NCBI GenBank assembly: GCA_016703765.1
Contig: JADJBL010000032.1
Location: 1 to 36,342, forward strand
Length of the DNA stretch: 36,342 nucleotides
Source: Saprospirales bacterium
GTDB lineage: Bacteria; Bacteroidota; Bacteroidia; Chitinophagales; Saprospiraceae
Direction: 5' to 3'
This document shows positions 25,690-33,974 of the stretch, piece by piece. Below the pieces are notes generated by a model that saw only the letters and a list, made by a program, of their open reading frames with translations, was not told where the DNA came from and ran no database searches. The first letter of the stretch is position 1; every line of letters begins with the position of its first letter. The position numbers and the translations under genes were made by a program.

Positions 25690-25703
25690 ATCGCGGCGCT
25701 TCT

Positions 25704-26828
25704 TTAGCGGTCAATATCGGGAATGACGTAATCAAACGTGGACATGATGGCGATCAGGTCGGCGAGTTTGCAGCCCGCGGCGACCTTATCCAGGACAAAC
25801 AGGTTGGAAAAGCCCGGCGAACGGAATTTCAACCGATAGGGGCTCTTGTTTCCATCGCTGATGATATACACCCCGAAATCGCCCCGGGCGGTTTCGACGC
25901 GCTGGTAAAATTCCCCTTTCGGCAATTTGATCACCTGTTTGGTGGGGGCCTGGAATTCTCCCTCCGGGATATTGTCGATCAATTGCTCGATGATGTGGAG
26001 CGATTCCCACATTTCCAAAATGCGGGCCTTGTAGCGTGCGAAACAATCGCCTTCCGTCATCAGGATCTCCTTGAACTCCACCTTTGGGTAGGCGCTATAC
26101 GGGATGCGCTTGCGTATGTCGCAGGCAAAGCCGGATGCGCGTCCGGAGGGACCGCTCACCCCGTAGGCGATGGCGTCTTCTTTGGAAAGTATTCCAATAC
26201 CCTCCGTCCGGGCCCTGAAAATGGGGTTGTCGCTCAACAGGGTATCGTATTCGGGTATCTTGGTCTTGAAATGTTTGACAAATTCCTTCGTGCGCTTTTG
26301 GAAATTGGGGTGGATATCGAACATCACCCCGCCCGGCACATTGTAGTTCATGGTCAGGCGCGCGCCGCAAGTTTCCTCGAAAATATCGTTGATCATCTCC
26401 CGGTCGCGGAAGCCGTAAAAGATGCTGGTGATGGCGCCCAGGTCCATCCCCATGACCCCCCACCAGAGCTGGTGGGAAGAGAGGCGGTTGAGTTCGGCCA
26501 CCAGGGTGCGGATCACTTTCACGCGCTCGGGCACTTCGACCTGTAGGGCGTTTTCGACGGCCAGACAGACCGCCTCGTTGTTGATATGGCAGGAGAGATA
26601 ATCCATCCGGTCGGTCAGGTGAACCATCTGCCGGTAGGAGTCTTTCTCGCACATTTTCTCAATAGATCGGTGGATATACCCGATATGGGGCTCGATTTTG
26701 CGGATGATCTCCCCGTCGATGGTCAGCACCAGGCGAAGGACGCCGTGGGTGGATGGGTGCTGAGGCCCCATGTTGATGAAGTACTCCTGGGTATTTAGCA
26801 GCTCCACTTCATCCTTTATCTCGCTCAT
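25704..26828 (-). CDS. nuoD: Complex I subunit D (49-kDa type)
   Basis: 374 residues from ATG 26828. The start is set by the 4-bp ATGA overlap with the nuoC stop; an open frame upstream to 26993 is only a shadow of nuoC. Quinone-site residues are in GPQHPSTHGVLRL (paired histidines) and TDRMDYLSCHINN (tyrosine). The family end, STFDYVIPDIDR, contains the conserved aspartates. It transmits quinone reduction to the membrane arm. The domain is separate from NuoC, unlike the fused NuoCD of many bacteria. Confidence 0.95.
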   Translation of the reverse strand: MSEIKDEVELLNTQEYFINMGPQHPSTHGVLRLVLTIDGEIIRKIEPHIGYIHRSIEKMCEKDSYRQMVHLTDRMDYLSCHINNEAVCLAVENALQVEVPERVKVIRTLVAELNRLSSHQLWWGVMGMDLGAITSIFYGFRDREMINDIFEETCGARLTMNYNVPGGVMFDIHPNFQKRTKEFVKHFKTKIPEYDTLLSDNPIFRARTEGIGILSKEDAIAYGVSGPSGRASGFACDIRKRIPYSAYPKVEFKEILMTEGDCFARYKARILEMWESLHIIEQLIDNIPEGEFQAPTKQVIKLPKGEFYQRVETARGDFGVYIISDGNKSPYRLKFRSPGFSNLFVLDKVAAGCKLADLIAIMSTFDYVIPDIDR

Positions 26829-27283
26829 AGCTCCACGATATTGATTTCGTCTATGTAATCCTTTCGCAAAGGGTAGCCTTCCCAGTCGTCCGTCAGCAGC
26901 AGCCGACGCAGGTCGGGGTGGTTGTTGCACCGAATGCCGAACAGGTCGTATGCCTCGCGTTCGTGGGCATCGGCGGTGGGCCAGATATCGCACACGGTGT
27001 CAAGGCGGGGATCTGTCCTTCCTTCGGTGCGGGCCCGCAGCACCATTTTATGGCCATGGGCCGTGGATTCGAGGTGGTACACCACTTCCAGGTACTCGGG
27101 CCAGTCGACCCCGGTGAGGCAAAACAAATAATCGAAGGAGGTGTCCGGATCGGTTTTCAGCCGCTGCGCAAACGCGTGCAGCGCCGCCGCCGGGACCCGG
27201 ACGTTCAGGTATTGAGGGCCTTCTTCCGTTTCCAGGCCTTCGGTCCAGGTGTGGAGGAGATTCTTTAGTCCTTCGTTATCCAT
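26825..27283 (-). CDS. nuoC: Complex I subunit C (30-kDa type)
   Basis: 152 residues with the family signature: EREAYDLFGIRCNNHPDLRR followed by LLTDDWEGYPLRKDY. It supports NuoD at the base of the peripheral arm. Its stop overlaps the nuoD start (ATGA). Upstream, the 284 bp to nuoB hold a mirror-symmetric repeat, which breaks the usually tight nuoB-nuoC junction. Confidence 0.95.
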   Translation of the reverse strand: MDNEGLKNLLHTWTEGLETEEGPQYLNVRVPAAALHAFAQRLKTDPDTSFDYLFCLTGVDWPEYLEVVYHLESTAHGHKMVLRARTEGRTDPRLDTVCDIWPTADAHEREAYDLFGIRCNNHPDLRRLLLTDDWEGYPLRKDYIDEINIVEL

Positions 27284-27314
27284 TGCGTTTTTGCGATTTG
27301 TTTGCTTCCATAAA

Positions 27315-27562
27315 ATTCAACCGCTCCGCGGTTGTCCGGACTCCATACATTTGCCCCCGATTTCATCGGGGGTTATGAATATTCAAACCCCTTCGGGGTT
27401 TTTGCCGTTCTTGCCTGCGCAGCGTCCCTGCCTGCCGGCTCTTCGAGAGACGCTGCTGGGACCAAAAATCGTATCAATCCCGAAGGGATTAAACATTCAT
27501 AGCCCCGGATGAAATCCGGGGTTCGAAAAATACAAGCAAAACAACCGCAAAGCGGTTGAATA
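27315..27562. mobile_element. Mirror-symmetric multi-hairpin element inside the nuo operon (MITE- or REP-like)
   Basis: Three hairpins at the left are mirrored at the right. Outer: CAACCGC/GCGGTTG at 27318-27334 and 27542-27558. Middle: CCCCCGA/TCGGGGG at 27354-27372 and CCCCGGA/TCCGGGG at 27503-27521. Inner: AACCCC/GGGGTT at 27386-27400 and AATCCC/GGGATT at 27476-27490. A central stem GCAGCGT/ACGCTGC lies at 27419-27425 with 27450-27456. The halves form an imperfect terminal inverted repeat of about 85 bp. Differences between halves are compensated within stems. It starts 31 bp before the nuoC start and ends 5 bp from the nuoB stop, with no ORF. Confidence 0.75.
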
Positions 27563-27567
27563 AAATT

Positions 27568-28134
27568 TCAAAACCCCTCCTCAAACCCCTCTGCCGGAGG
27601 CCTGCGGGTCCTCATACTTTCTGTTTTTATCTTTTCCTGTAACTGCATCAATCCGAATAGCAGGGCTTCGGGCCGCGGCGGACAACCGGGCACGTAGACA
27701 TCGACCGGGATGACGTGGTCGGCGCCTTTTACCACCGAATAGGAATTGTAGTAGAAAGGTCCGCCGGAAATGGCGCAAGCGCCCATGGCGATGACGTATT
27801 TCGGGTCGGCCATCTGGTCGTAGAGTCGCTTGAGCACCGGCGCCATTTTATTGACGATGGTGCCCGCGATCACGATCAGGTCGGCTTGCCGGGGGGTGGC
27901 GCGGGCCACTTCCGTGCCGAAGCGAGACCAGTCGTGCCGGGACGTGCCGGTCGACATCATTTCGATGGCGCAGCAGCTTGTGCCGAACACAAGGGGCCAG
28001 AGCGAATTGGCGCGGCTCCAGTTCACTACCCTGTCGAGGGAGGTGACCAGGATGTTTCCTCCGTTGCCGGCGTTGATCACCGTGCCGAGCTCGTGTTGTT
28101 CAATGGGCGACTGTTCGGATAGCTTTATTCCCAT
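27568..28134 (-). CDS. nuoB: Complex I subunit B, N2 cluster
   Basis: 188 residues from ATG 28134. An upstream extension to 28353 in the same frame is a shadow of nuoA. Cluster N2 ligands are visible: the tandem cysteines in [10 protein letters not shown], then GACAISGG and [11 protein letters not shown]2 passes electrons to quinone. The start overlaps the end of nuoA by 10 bp. Confidence 0.95.
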   Translation of the reverse strand: MGIKLSEQSPIEQHELGTVINAGNGGNILVTSLDRVVNWSRANSLWPLVFGTSCCAIEMMSTGTSRHDWSRFGTEVARATPRQADLIVIAGTIVNKMAPVLKRLYDQMADPKYVIAMGACAISGGPFYYNSYSVVKGADHVIPVDVYVPGCPPRPEALLFGLMQLQEKIKTESMRTRRPPAEGFEEGF

Positions 28135-28475
28135 ACCAAGGCTTTTTTCTTCCACGCATATAAGAGGCCCAATCCCAGAATACCGATAAATACCACGGCG
28201 GAGATCAGGCCGGTGAGGCCAATTTTGCCCATGACCACCGCCCAGGGCACCAGAAAGATCATTTCCACATCGAAAAGAAGGAACAGGATGGCAAACAAGT
28301 AGTACCCTACCTTGAACTGTATGTGGGTCGGCCCCTGAGTGGGCACCCCGCATTCATAGGCCTCCAGCTTATGAGGGTTCTTGGAGGTCGGCGCGAGCAG
28401 CTTGGAGGCGATCATGCCGCCGCCCACCAGGATCACTGCGGCTATAAAAAATACGATAATGGCTTCTATTCCCAT
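28125..28475 (-). CDS. nuoA: Complex I subunit A
   Basis: 116 residues and three membrane helices. Conserved loop residues are in [12 protein letters not shown] and the helix-2 acidic pair in [15 protein letters not shown]. It starts only 11 bp after the korB stop, so the first complex I gene is transcriptionally continuous with the 2-oxoacid:ferredoxin oxidoreductase genes. Confidence 0.95.
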   Translation of the reverse strand: MGIEAIIVFFIAAVILVGGGMIASKLLAPTSKNPHKLEAYECGVPTQGPTHIQFKVGYYLFAILFLLFDVEMIFLVPWAVVMGKIGLTGLISAVVFIGILGLGLLYAWKKKALVWE

Positions 28476-28486
28476 GTGGCTGCGGT

Positions 28487-29491
28487 TTAAACCTGGTACG
28501 TCTCTCCGGAGAACAGCAGGTCGTCTACGGATTTGAATTTGGAGCGCTGTTGCGCGCCCTGGACCTGATCCTCCACCCTATCGTCGAAGGTATCCACCTC
28601 CACGCTGCGGATGATGCCGATCGGGAGGGGATGCTGCAACTGGGTGAGCATGAAATGCATCGAAGGGTTGGGGTCGTGGGCATCGTGGACGAGGATATCG
28701 TTTTCGGTAATGCCGTTTTCCCCGATCGTCACGGCCTCGAGTTGACGGCCGTTGAAGCGGATGCCCTTGTTTTTCTCCTTGCCGAAGATCATTTTTTCGC
28801 CGTGTTTCAGGCTGATCATGGCGTCGTCGCGCACGGTCTTGTCGGTATATCCGTCGAAAGCGCCGTCGTTGAAAATGACGCAGTTCTGGAGGATCTCGAT
28901 GACCGAAGCGCCTTTGTGTTTTTCGGCGGCCACCATGATATCGGCCATTTCATTCGGGTTATTGTCGGGAATGCGGGCGTAGAATTGCCCTGCCGCGCCG
29001 ATGGTCAGTTCGCCGAAATTGAAAGGGGCCTGAATATTTCCGTATGGGGAAGATTTCGTCTTGTGTCCCAGGTCGGAGGTCGGGGAAAACTGCCCTTTAG
29101 TGAGGCCGTAGATTTTGTTGTTGAACAGGACGATGTTGAGGTTTATGTTGCGGCGGATGGCGTGGATCATATGGTTGCCTCCGATAGCCAGTCCGTCGCC
29201 GTCGCCTGTGATGACCCACACGCTGAGGTGGGGGTTGGCCAGTTTGACGCCCGTGGCCACAGCCGGCGCCCGGCCGTGGATGCTGTGAAATCCGTAGGTG
29301 TCGAGGTAGTAGGGAAAACGGGAAGAGCATCCGATGCCGGATACGAAGACGAAGTCTTCCTTGCGCTTGCCCATCATGGGCAGGGCTTTCTGCACGCCGC
29401 GGAGGATGACGTAATCGCCGCAGCCGGGGCACCAGCGGACCTCCTGGTCGCTGGCGAAATCCTTGAAGGTATATGTGGGTACTTCGGTCAT
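28487..29491 (-). CDS. korB: 2-oxoacid:ferredoxin oxidoreductase beta subunit
   Basis: 334 residues. Binds thiamine diphosphate and one [4Fe-4S] cluster. Cluster ligands C21 and C24 (WCPGCGD), C55 (GIGCSS) and C204 (LQNCVIF) are all present. The thiamine diphosphate motif is GDGDGLAIGGNH through NN (96-125). With KorA it oxidises a 2-oxoacid, most likely 2-oxoglutarate, to the acyl-CoA, reducing ferredoxin. The 2-oxoglutarate assignment rests on family resemblance and two-subunit architecture; pyruvate or branched 2-oxoacids are not excluded. It starts 47 bp after korA and ends 11 bp before nuoA. Confidence 0.92.
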   Translation of the reverse strand: MTEVPTYTFKDFASDQEVRWCPGCGDYVILRGVQKALPMMGKRKEDFVFVSGIGCSSRFPYYLDTYGFHSIHGRAPAVATGVKLANPHLSVWVITGDGDGLAIGGNHMIHAIRRNINLNIVLFNNKIYGLTKGQFSPTSDLGHKTKSSPYGNIQAPFNFGELTIGAAGQFYARIPDNNPNEMADIMVAAEKHKGASVIEILQNCVIFNDGAFDGYTDKTVRDDAMISLKHGEKMIFGKEKNKGIRFNGRQLEAVTIGENGITENDILVHDAHDPNPSMHFMLTQLQHPLPIGIIRSVEVDTFDDRVEDQVQGAQQRSKFKSVDDLLFSGETYQV

Positions 29492-29538
29492 TTTTGTAAG
29501 GTTTCTGTCTTGTGAAAGAATGAGAAACGGTTTATGGA

Positions 29539-31413
29539 TCAGGAGAGGCCCATCAGTTGGCGGAAATGGTTGTTGAGTTCCATGACCGTAAAGGGCAATC
29601 CTTGCACCTTGTTGTATTGAAGGTAATTGAATTCGGGAAACTTGCTCTTTAATAAAGTAGCAAACTGGCCGAGGTTCAGTTCACAGACCACGATCTTTTT
29701 AAACCTGGACAATACTTCCGCCGTATTCTTCGGCATGGGATTGAGGTAATGGAAATGGGCCAGGCCGATGCTGTGTCCTTCCTCGTGCATGTATTTGATG
29801 GCCGTATGAAGGCTTCCGAAGGTGCCACCCCAGCCGATGACCAGCAGGTCACCGCTTTGGGCGCCGTCGATTTCCAGTTCGGGGATATAATTTTCCACCC
29901 GTTTCACTTTTTCGGCCCGCAGCTTGACCATGTGCTCGTGGTTGAGGGGGTCGTAGCTGATATTTCCGGTGCCATCTTCCTTCTCCAGACCTCCGATGCG
30001 GTGTTCGAAACCGGGCATGCCCGGGATGGCCCAGCGGCGGGCCAGGGAGTCTTCATCCCGGAGATAGGGCAGCCATTCTTCGCCTCCGGTAGGCGCCGGC
30101 GCCGGGTTGATGGGAGGCATATCCTTCATGCTCCGGATGAGCCAGGGGGCTGAGCCGTTTGCGATATAGCCGTCGGACAGGAGGATGACAGGGGTCATGT
30201 GTTCGAGGGCCAGGCGGGACGCCTCGTAGGCATAGTCGAAGCAGTTGGCCGGCGTGGAAGGCGCCAGGATAATGACGGGGCTTTCGCCGTTTCGTCCGTA
30301 CATGGCTTGCAGCAGGTCGGCTTGTTCGGTCTTGGTGGGCAGGCCGGTGGAGGGGCCGCCGCGCTGTACGTCGACCACCACGACGGGCAGTTCGGTCATG
30401 ACGGCCAGGCCGATGGCTTCGCTTTTCAGGGCGAGGCCGGGGCCGGAGGTCGTGGTGAGGGCCAGGCTGCCCGTAAATGCGGCGCCGAGGGCGGAGCAGA
30501 TACCTGAAATTTCGTCTTCAGCCTGGAAGGTCCGCACCCCGAAATGCAGGTGTTCGCTCAGTTCGTGAAGGATATCGGAAGCCGGGGTGATCGGATAGGA
30601 GCCCAGGAAGAGCTGTTTGCCGGATTTTTCAGCGGCAGCCAGGAAGCCCCAGGCCGTGGCGGTGTTGCCCATGATGATGCGGTAGGTGCCCTTGGTCATT
30701 TTGGCGGGCATTACCGTAAAGGCCGAGGGCAGCAGTTCAAGTGTTTCGGCAAAGTTGTAGCCGGCTTTCAGCACTTTTACGTTGGACTGGAAGATCTCCG
30801 GCTTTTTGCCGAATTTCTTTTCCAGGTATTTGATCGTATAATCGAGCGGGCGGCTGAACATCCAGAAGACCATACCCAGGGCAAACATGTTGCGGGTGCG
30901 GTTCATCGAGCTGTTGTCGAGCCCCATGTCCTTCACGGTTTCGCGCGACAGCTTGGTGATGGGCGCCTTGACCAGGTGGTAGGAGGCCAGGCTGCCGTCT
31001 TCCAGCGGATTGCTGGTGTAACCCGCCTTGGCCAGGTTCTTGGCCGTGAATTCGTCGGAATTGACGATAATGGTCTTGCCGGGCGACACCGAATCGAAGT
31101 TGGTGATGAGCGCGGCGGGGTTCATGGCTACCAGCACGTCCACATCGTCGCCGGGGGTGGATATTTCCACCTCCCCGATATGGACCTGAAAGCCGGATAC
31201 GCCGTACACGCTGCCTTCCGGGGCCCGGATTTCGGCCGGGTAGTTGGGGAAGGTGGCAATATCATTGCCGAGCATGGCGGAGGTATCGGAAAATTGGGAG
31301 CCGGTGAGCTGCATGCCATCGCCTGAGTCGCCGGCGAAGCGGATCACGACGTGGTCCAGTTTTACGTTGGATTTTTCCTGGCCATTAGTTATAGCGGGTG
31401 CATCGTCTAGCAT
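29539..31413 (-). CDS. korA: 2-oxoacid:ferredoxin oxidoreductase alpha subunit (gamma-alpha fusion)
   Basis: 624 residues. The N-terminal gamma domain (about 18-200) begins VIRFAGDSGDGMQLTGSQFS with IRAPEGSVYGVSGFQVHIG. The alpha domains (about 225-600) include GFLAAAEKSGKQLFLGSYPITPASDILH and DEISGICSALGAAFTGSLALTTTSGPG (each a known conserved region), contacting thiamine diphosphate and CoA. This fused gamma-alpha plus beta architecture is the two-subunit KorAB type. It is the first gene of the korAB-nuo cluster, with 220 bp to the divergent ferredoxin gene. Confidence 0.92.
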   Translation of the reverse strand: MLDDAPAITNGQEKSNVKLDHVVIRFAGDSGDGMQLTGSQFSDTSAMLGNDIATFPNYPAEIRAPEGSVYGVSGFQVHIGEVEISTPGDDVDVLVAMNPAALITNFDSVSPGKTIIVNSDEFTAKNLAKAGYTSNPLEDGSLASYHLVKAPITKLSRETVKDMGLDNSSMNRTRNMFALGMVFWMFSRPLDYTIKYLEKKFGKKPEIFQSNVKVLKAGYNFAETLELLPSAFTVMPAKMTKGTYRIIMGNTATAWGFLAAAEKSGKQLFLGSYPITPASDILHELSEHLHFGVRTFQAEDEISGICSALGAAFTGSLALTTTSGPGLALKSEAIGLAVMTELPVVVVDVQRGGPSTGLPTKTEQADLLQAMYGRNGESPVIILAPSTPANCFDYAYEASRLALEHMTPVILLSDGYIANGSAPWLIRSMKDMPPINPAPAPTGGEEWLPYLRDEDSLARRWAIPGMPGFEHRIGGLEKEDGTGNISYDPLNHEHMVKLRAEKVKRVENYIPELEIDGAQSGDLLVIGWGGTFGSLHTAIKYMHEEGHSIGLAHFHYLNPMPKNTAEVLSRFKKIVVCELNLGQFATLLKSKFPEFNYLQYNKVQGLPFTVMELNNHFRQLMGLS

Positions 31414-31475
31414 AATATATACTGTATTAGGTCTGTTAATTTATGGCCCAAGGTAAGCGCAGATGAAAATTCTGC

Positions 31476-31513
31476 GGAATGACTTTTATCATTCCCGGAA
31501 TGACTTTCATCAT
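31476..31513. promoter_or_regulatory. Two phased Crp/Fnr-like dyads between korA and the ferredoxin gene
   Basis: Site 1 (31476-31495) is GGAATGA-N6-TCATTCC, perfect 7-bp arms. Site 2 (31497-31513) is GGAATGA-N6-TCAT, with the core ATGA-N6-TCAT at 31500-31513. Their centres are 21 bp apart, two helical turns. The half-site and N6 spacer fit the geometry of Crp/Fnr-family operators. No exact TAnnTTTG was found in the surrounding 31414-31633. Confidence 0.6.
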
Positions 31514-31633
31514 AGGTTAAATGCCCGACAAAATATTTTTATTTTCCCATGCTTCCTAACATTGTACCATAAAATTTTCTCATTACATTGGCAGCCGACA
31601 CAAACCGGCTTTTTCATATAAAAACGAGCTGTT

Positions 31634-31981
31634 ATGGCTATCAAGATCACAGATGACTGCATCAATTGCGATGCCTGCGTTTCCAAATGCCCGAACAACG
31701 CCATTTACGCACCCGGAGAGTCCTGGCGTTTCGCCGACGGCACCGGCCTGAAGGGAATGGTTGCGGGCTTTAACGGAGGGGAAATCAATGCCGAATCGGA
31801 CAACGGCGCGGTTTCGGACGACTACTACTTCATCGTCACCGACAAGTGCACGGAGTGCAAGGGTTTCCACGACGAACCCCAATGCGCATCGGTATGCCCT
31901 GTGGACTGCTGCCTGCCCGACGAGGCGCATGTGGAGAGCGAGGAGCGGTTATTGAAGAAGAAAGATTGGATGCATATTTGA
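31634..31981 (+). CDS. Ferredoxin, 2x[4Fe-4S]
   Basis: 115 residues. Cluster motif 1 is CINCDACVSKCP. Motif 2 is CTECKGFHDEPQCASVCPVDCC, in which an extra loop separates the second and third cysteines as in Allochromatium/YfhL-type ferredoxins, giving low-potential clusters with unequal potentials. Between them lies an unusually long loop (about residues 25-70, rich in Gly and Asp), longer than in YfhL. It is divergent from korAB and is the obvious candidate carrier between KorAB and complex I. The C terminus is Lys/Glu rich and ends DWMHI. Confidence 0.92.
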   Translation: MAIKITDDCINCDACVSKCPNNAIYAPGESWRFADGTGLKGMVAGFNGGEINAESDNGAVSDDYYFIVTDKCTECKGFHDEPQCASVCPVDCCLPDEAHVESEERLLKKKDWMHI

Positions 31982-31986
31982 AGATT

Positions 31987-33267
31987 ATGAAAACGATACC
32001 TACCTTATTTTTCCTGCTGGCAATCGCAGGTGTTACCTCTTTGCGCGCTCAGGAGGAGGTCACGGTCTCCGTTGGCAATAACTATTCCAACCAGGCCTAT
32101 TACAACATCGACACCGATGCCGTCACTACCCTCGACAATGAGTCCTGGGACCTGGCCTTTTCCACCGGCCCGACCGACGGGGGCATCTTCCTCAACGAGG
32201 CTACCAAGGCGGTGTTTTCGGGCACGATCCCCGACCTGAAGCTTTGGCTCGGCCTTACCACCGACTTTTCCGACCCCATCGACCCGGGCACGCTGACCGA
32301 CAGCCTTTTCAACGAGGAGGAGGACTGGCAAAACGGCGCCTTCAACAGCTTTAAAGACGACCTCGACCCCTCCGATTTCGGCTGGGGTTTCTACGATTCG
32401 GGCGACAACTCGGTCGTCGGCATCCGGGTCTTCGCGCTCAAGCTGCGCAACGGCAACTGGAAGAAGATCAAGGTGGAGTCGATGATCGGCGGGGTGTACA
32501 CCATGAAATACGCCGACCTCAACGGCAACAACGAAACCACCGTCGCGATCGACAAGGCCGACTTCGCCGGCAGCCCGATGGCTTATTTCTCCTTCGAAAC
32601 CGGCACGGCCGTGGCCAGCCCTTCGGACTGGAATTTTCTGTTCACCCGCTACCTCGACGAACTCGGAGGAGCGGGCACTCCTATACAATACCAGGTCACC
32701 GGCGTGCTCTCCGGCCCCGGGGTCGAGGTAGCCGAAGCGCGCTATATCGACCCTTCCACGGTCGATTACGAAGATTATATCGACAGTTTCGACACCCACC
32801 TGGACGTGATCGGCCAGGACTGGAAGTATTTCAACCTGACCACCTTCAGCTGGGTGCTCGAGAGCGATCTGGCCTTTTTCGCCAAGATGGCCAATAACGA
32901 CCTCTGGAAGTTGGTGTTCACCGGTTTCGGCGGCTCCACCACGGGCAATTTCATCTTTGAGAAAACCTACCTCGGGCAGCTTACAACCGGGCTGAGCGAA
33001 GCCGGAAGCAATTTCAGCGATTTCGGCGTATTCCCGAATCCCGCTTCCGGGGAGTGTACCCTGAGTTTTTCGCTCGTGGAGGCAAGGGAAAATGTGCCGT
33101 TGAGGATGGTGAATGGCTTGGGGCAGGAGGTTTGGAGGAGTGACGTGGTGGGGCATTCGGGATTGAACACGCTCACCTTGAATACTCGCAACTTCCCCGT
33201 AGGTATTTATTATGTTTTGATCGGAGAGCCGGGGAATGCGGTTGCTGTCAAAATCAGCATTTTGTAG
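31987..33267 (+). CDS. Secreted protein with T9SS type A sorting domain, HmuY-like N-terminal region
   Basis: 426 residues from ATG 31987, chosen because a clear signal peptide follows (MKTIPTLFFLLAIAGVTSLRA) and because it begins 5 bp after the ferredoxin stop. The mature part begins with a repeated Tyr/Asn strand region (VGNNYSNQAYYNIDTDAVTTL) and NESWDLAFSTGP, a pattern I associate with HmuY-like beta-sandwich proteins. The last 80 residues form a type IX secretion sorting domain: FGVFPNPASGECTLSF, then GLNTLTLNTRNFPVGIYYVLI. The ligand is unknown. Proximity to the ferredoxin gene may be only co-transcription. Confidence 0.82.
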   Translation: MKTIPTLFFLLAIAGVTSLRAQEEVTVSVGNNYSNQAYYNIDTDAVTTLDNESWDLAFSTGPTDGGIFLNEATKAVFSGTIPDLKLWLGLTTDFSDPIDPGTLTDSLFNEEEDWQNGAFNSFKDDLDPSDFGWGFYDSGDNSVVGIRVFALKLRNGNWKKIKVESMIGGVYTMKYADLNGNNETTVAIDKADFAGSPMAYFSFETGTAVASPSDWNFLFTRYLDELGGAGTPIQYQVTGVLSGPGVEVAEARYIDPSTVDYEDYIDSFDTHLDVIGQDWKYFNLTTFSWVLESDLAFFAKMANNDLWKLVFTGFGGSTTGNFIFEKTYLGQLTTGLSEAGSNFSDFGVFPNPASGECTLSFSLVEARENVPLRMVNGLGQEVWRSDVVGHSGLNTLTLNTRNFPVGIYYVLIGEPGNAVAVKISIL

Positions 33268-33300
33268 GTTCGAAAGTTTCTTCTTCCATAATTTCGGAGA

Positions 33301-33346
33301 AAAATGGGGGTAAGTTTTCCGCCTTGCGGGTACTTGCCCCCATTTT
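33301..33346. terminator. Terminator after the T9SS protein gene
   Basis: AAAATGGGGGTAAG (33301-33314) pairs with CTTGCCCCCATTTT (33333-33346) with one G-T wobble, followed by further T and T-rich sequence. Confidence 0.8.
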
Positions 33347-33374
33347 TCATTTATCTTATCTTGCGGAATAAAAA

Positions 33375-33938
33375 ATGCCCCTTGCGATGGTGAAACATTT
33401 GTGGACGGTGGACGAGGTCTTGCGGATGGAGGAGAAAGGTATCCTCCCTCCCGACAAACGGCTGGAGCTCATCCGCGGAGAATTGATCGAGATGAGCCCG
33501 ATTGGAAGCCAGCATGCAGCGGCGGTAGATCGCATTCAAGCATTTTTTATTACCCAATTTGCCGGTCGGATAAATGTTCGGAGTCAAGGACCTATCCAGG
33601 CAGATGAGTATTCCGTTCCGGAGCCTGACATTGCTTTGCTCCGGTTTCGCGAGGATTTCTATGAAGAAAAATATCCCGGTCCCGGCGATATTCTTTTGGT
33701 TATCGAAGTAGCGGATACCACATTGAGTTTCGACCGAAAAGTCAAGGCCCCTTTGTATGCCGAAATGGGCATCCCGGAGTATTGGATCGTCGACCTGAAG
33801 AAAAAGTGTGTGGAGCAGTATCAACAACCCGAAGCCGGGCGATATGTGGTGAAGCAGATCCGGCGGCGTGGAGAGGCGATGGTGTTGCCGGGGTTGGGGG
33901 TGGAAGTGGAGGTGGATGCGATTTTTGGGCCTAAGTAA
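33375..33938 (+). CDS. Uma2-family (DUF820) putative endonuclease
   Basis: 187 residues. The family pattern is complete: N-terminal DKRLELIRGELIEMSP, the PD-(D/E)xK-like core with D85 in VPEPDIALL, E111 in LLVIEVADTTLSFD and K124, then APLYAEMGIPEYWIVDL. Uma2 proteins have a restriction-endonuclease fold. They are abundant in cyanobacteria, Bacteroidota and related groups, and their function is largely unresolved. ATG 33387 (MVKHLW) is an alternative start. It is single, between a terminator and tRNA-Val. Confidence 0.9.
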   Translation: MPLAMVKHLWTVDEVLRMEEKGILPPDKRLELIRGELIEMSPIGSQHAAAVDRIQAFFITQFAGRINVRSQGPIQADEYSVPEPDIALLRFREDFYEEKYPGPGDILLVIEVADTTLSFDRKVKAPLYAEMGIPEYWIVDLKKKCVEQYQQPEAGRYVVKQIRRRGEAMVLPGLGVEVEVDAIFGPK

Positions 33939-33952
33939 TAAAAGGAATTTCC

Positions 33953-33960
33953 TACCTTTG
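33953..33960 (+). promoter_or_regulatory. -7 box of the tRNA-Val(CAC) gene
   Basis: TACCTTTG matches TAnnTTTG exactly and lies 14 bp before the tRNA 5' end. It overlaps nothing and starts 14 bp after the Uma2 stop. A TTG at the ideal distance was not seen. Confidence 0.55.
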
Positions 33961-33974
33961 CACTCGTCCTTTCA

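Noticed and set aside
26829..26993. Upstream extension of nuoD in the same frame
   Set aside because: It translates nuoC DNA out of frame. The conserved start MSEIKDEVELLNTQEYF at 26828 overlaps the nuoC stop in ATGA.
27315..27562. CRISPR array
   Set aside because: The symmetry is inverted and mirror-ordered, not direct repeats with unique spacers, and no cas gene is present.
28135..28353. Upstream extension of nuoB
   Set aside because: The extra 73 residues are nuoA DNA out of frame and unlike any NuoB.
31846..31986. Longer start for the T9SS protein
   Set aside because: It would overlap the ferredoxin gene out of frame; the signal peptide starts at 31987.
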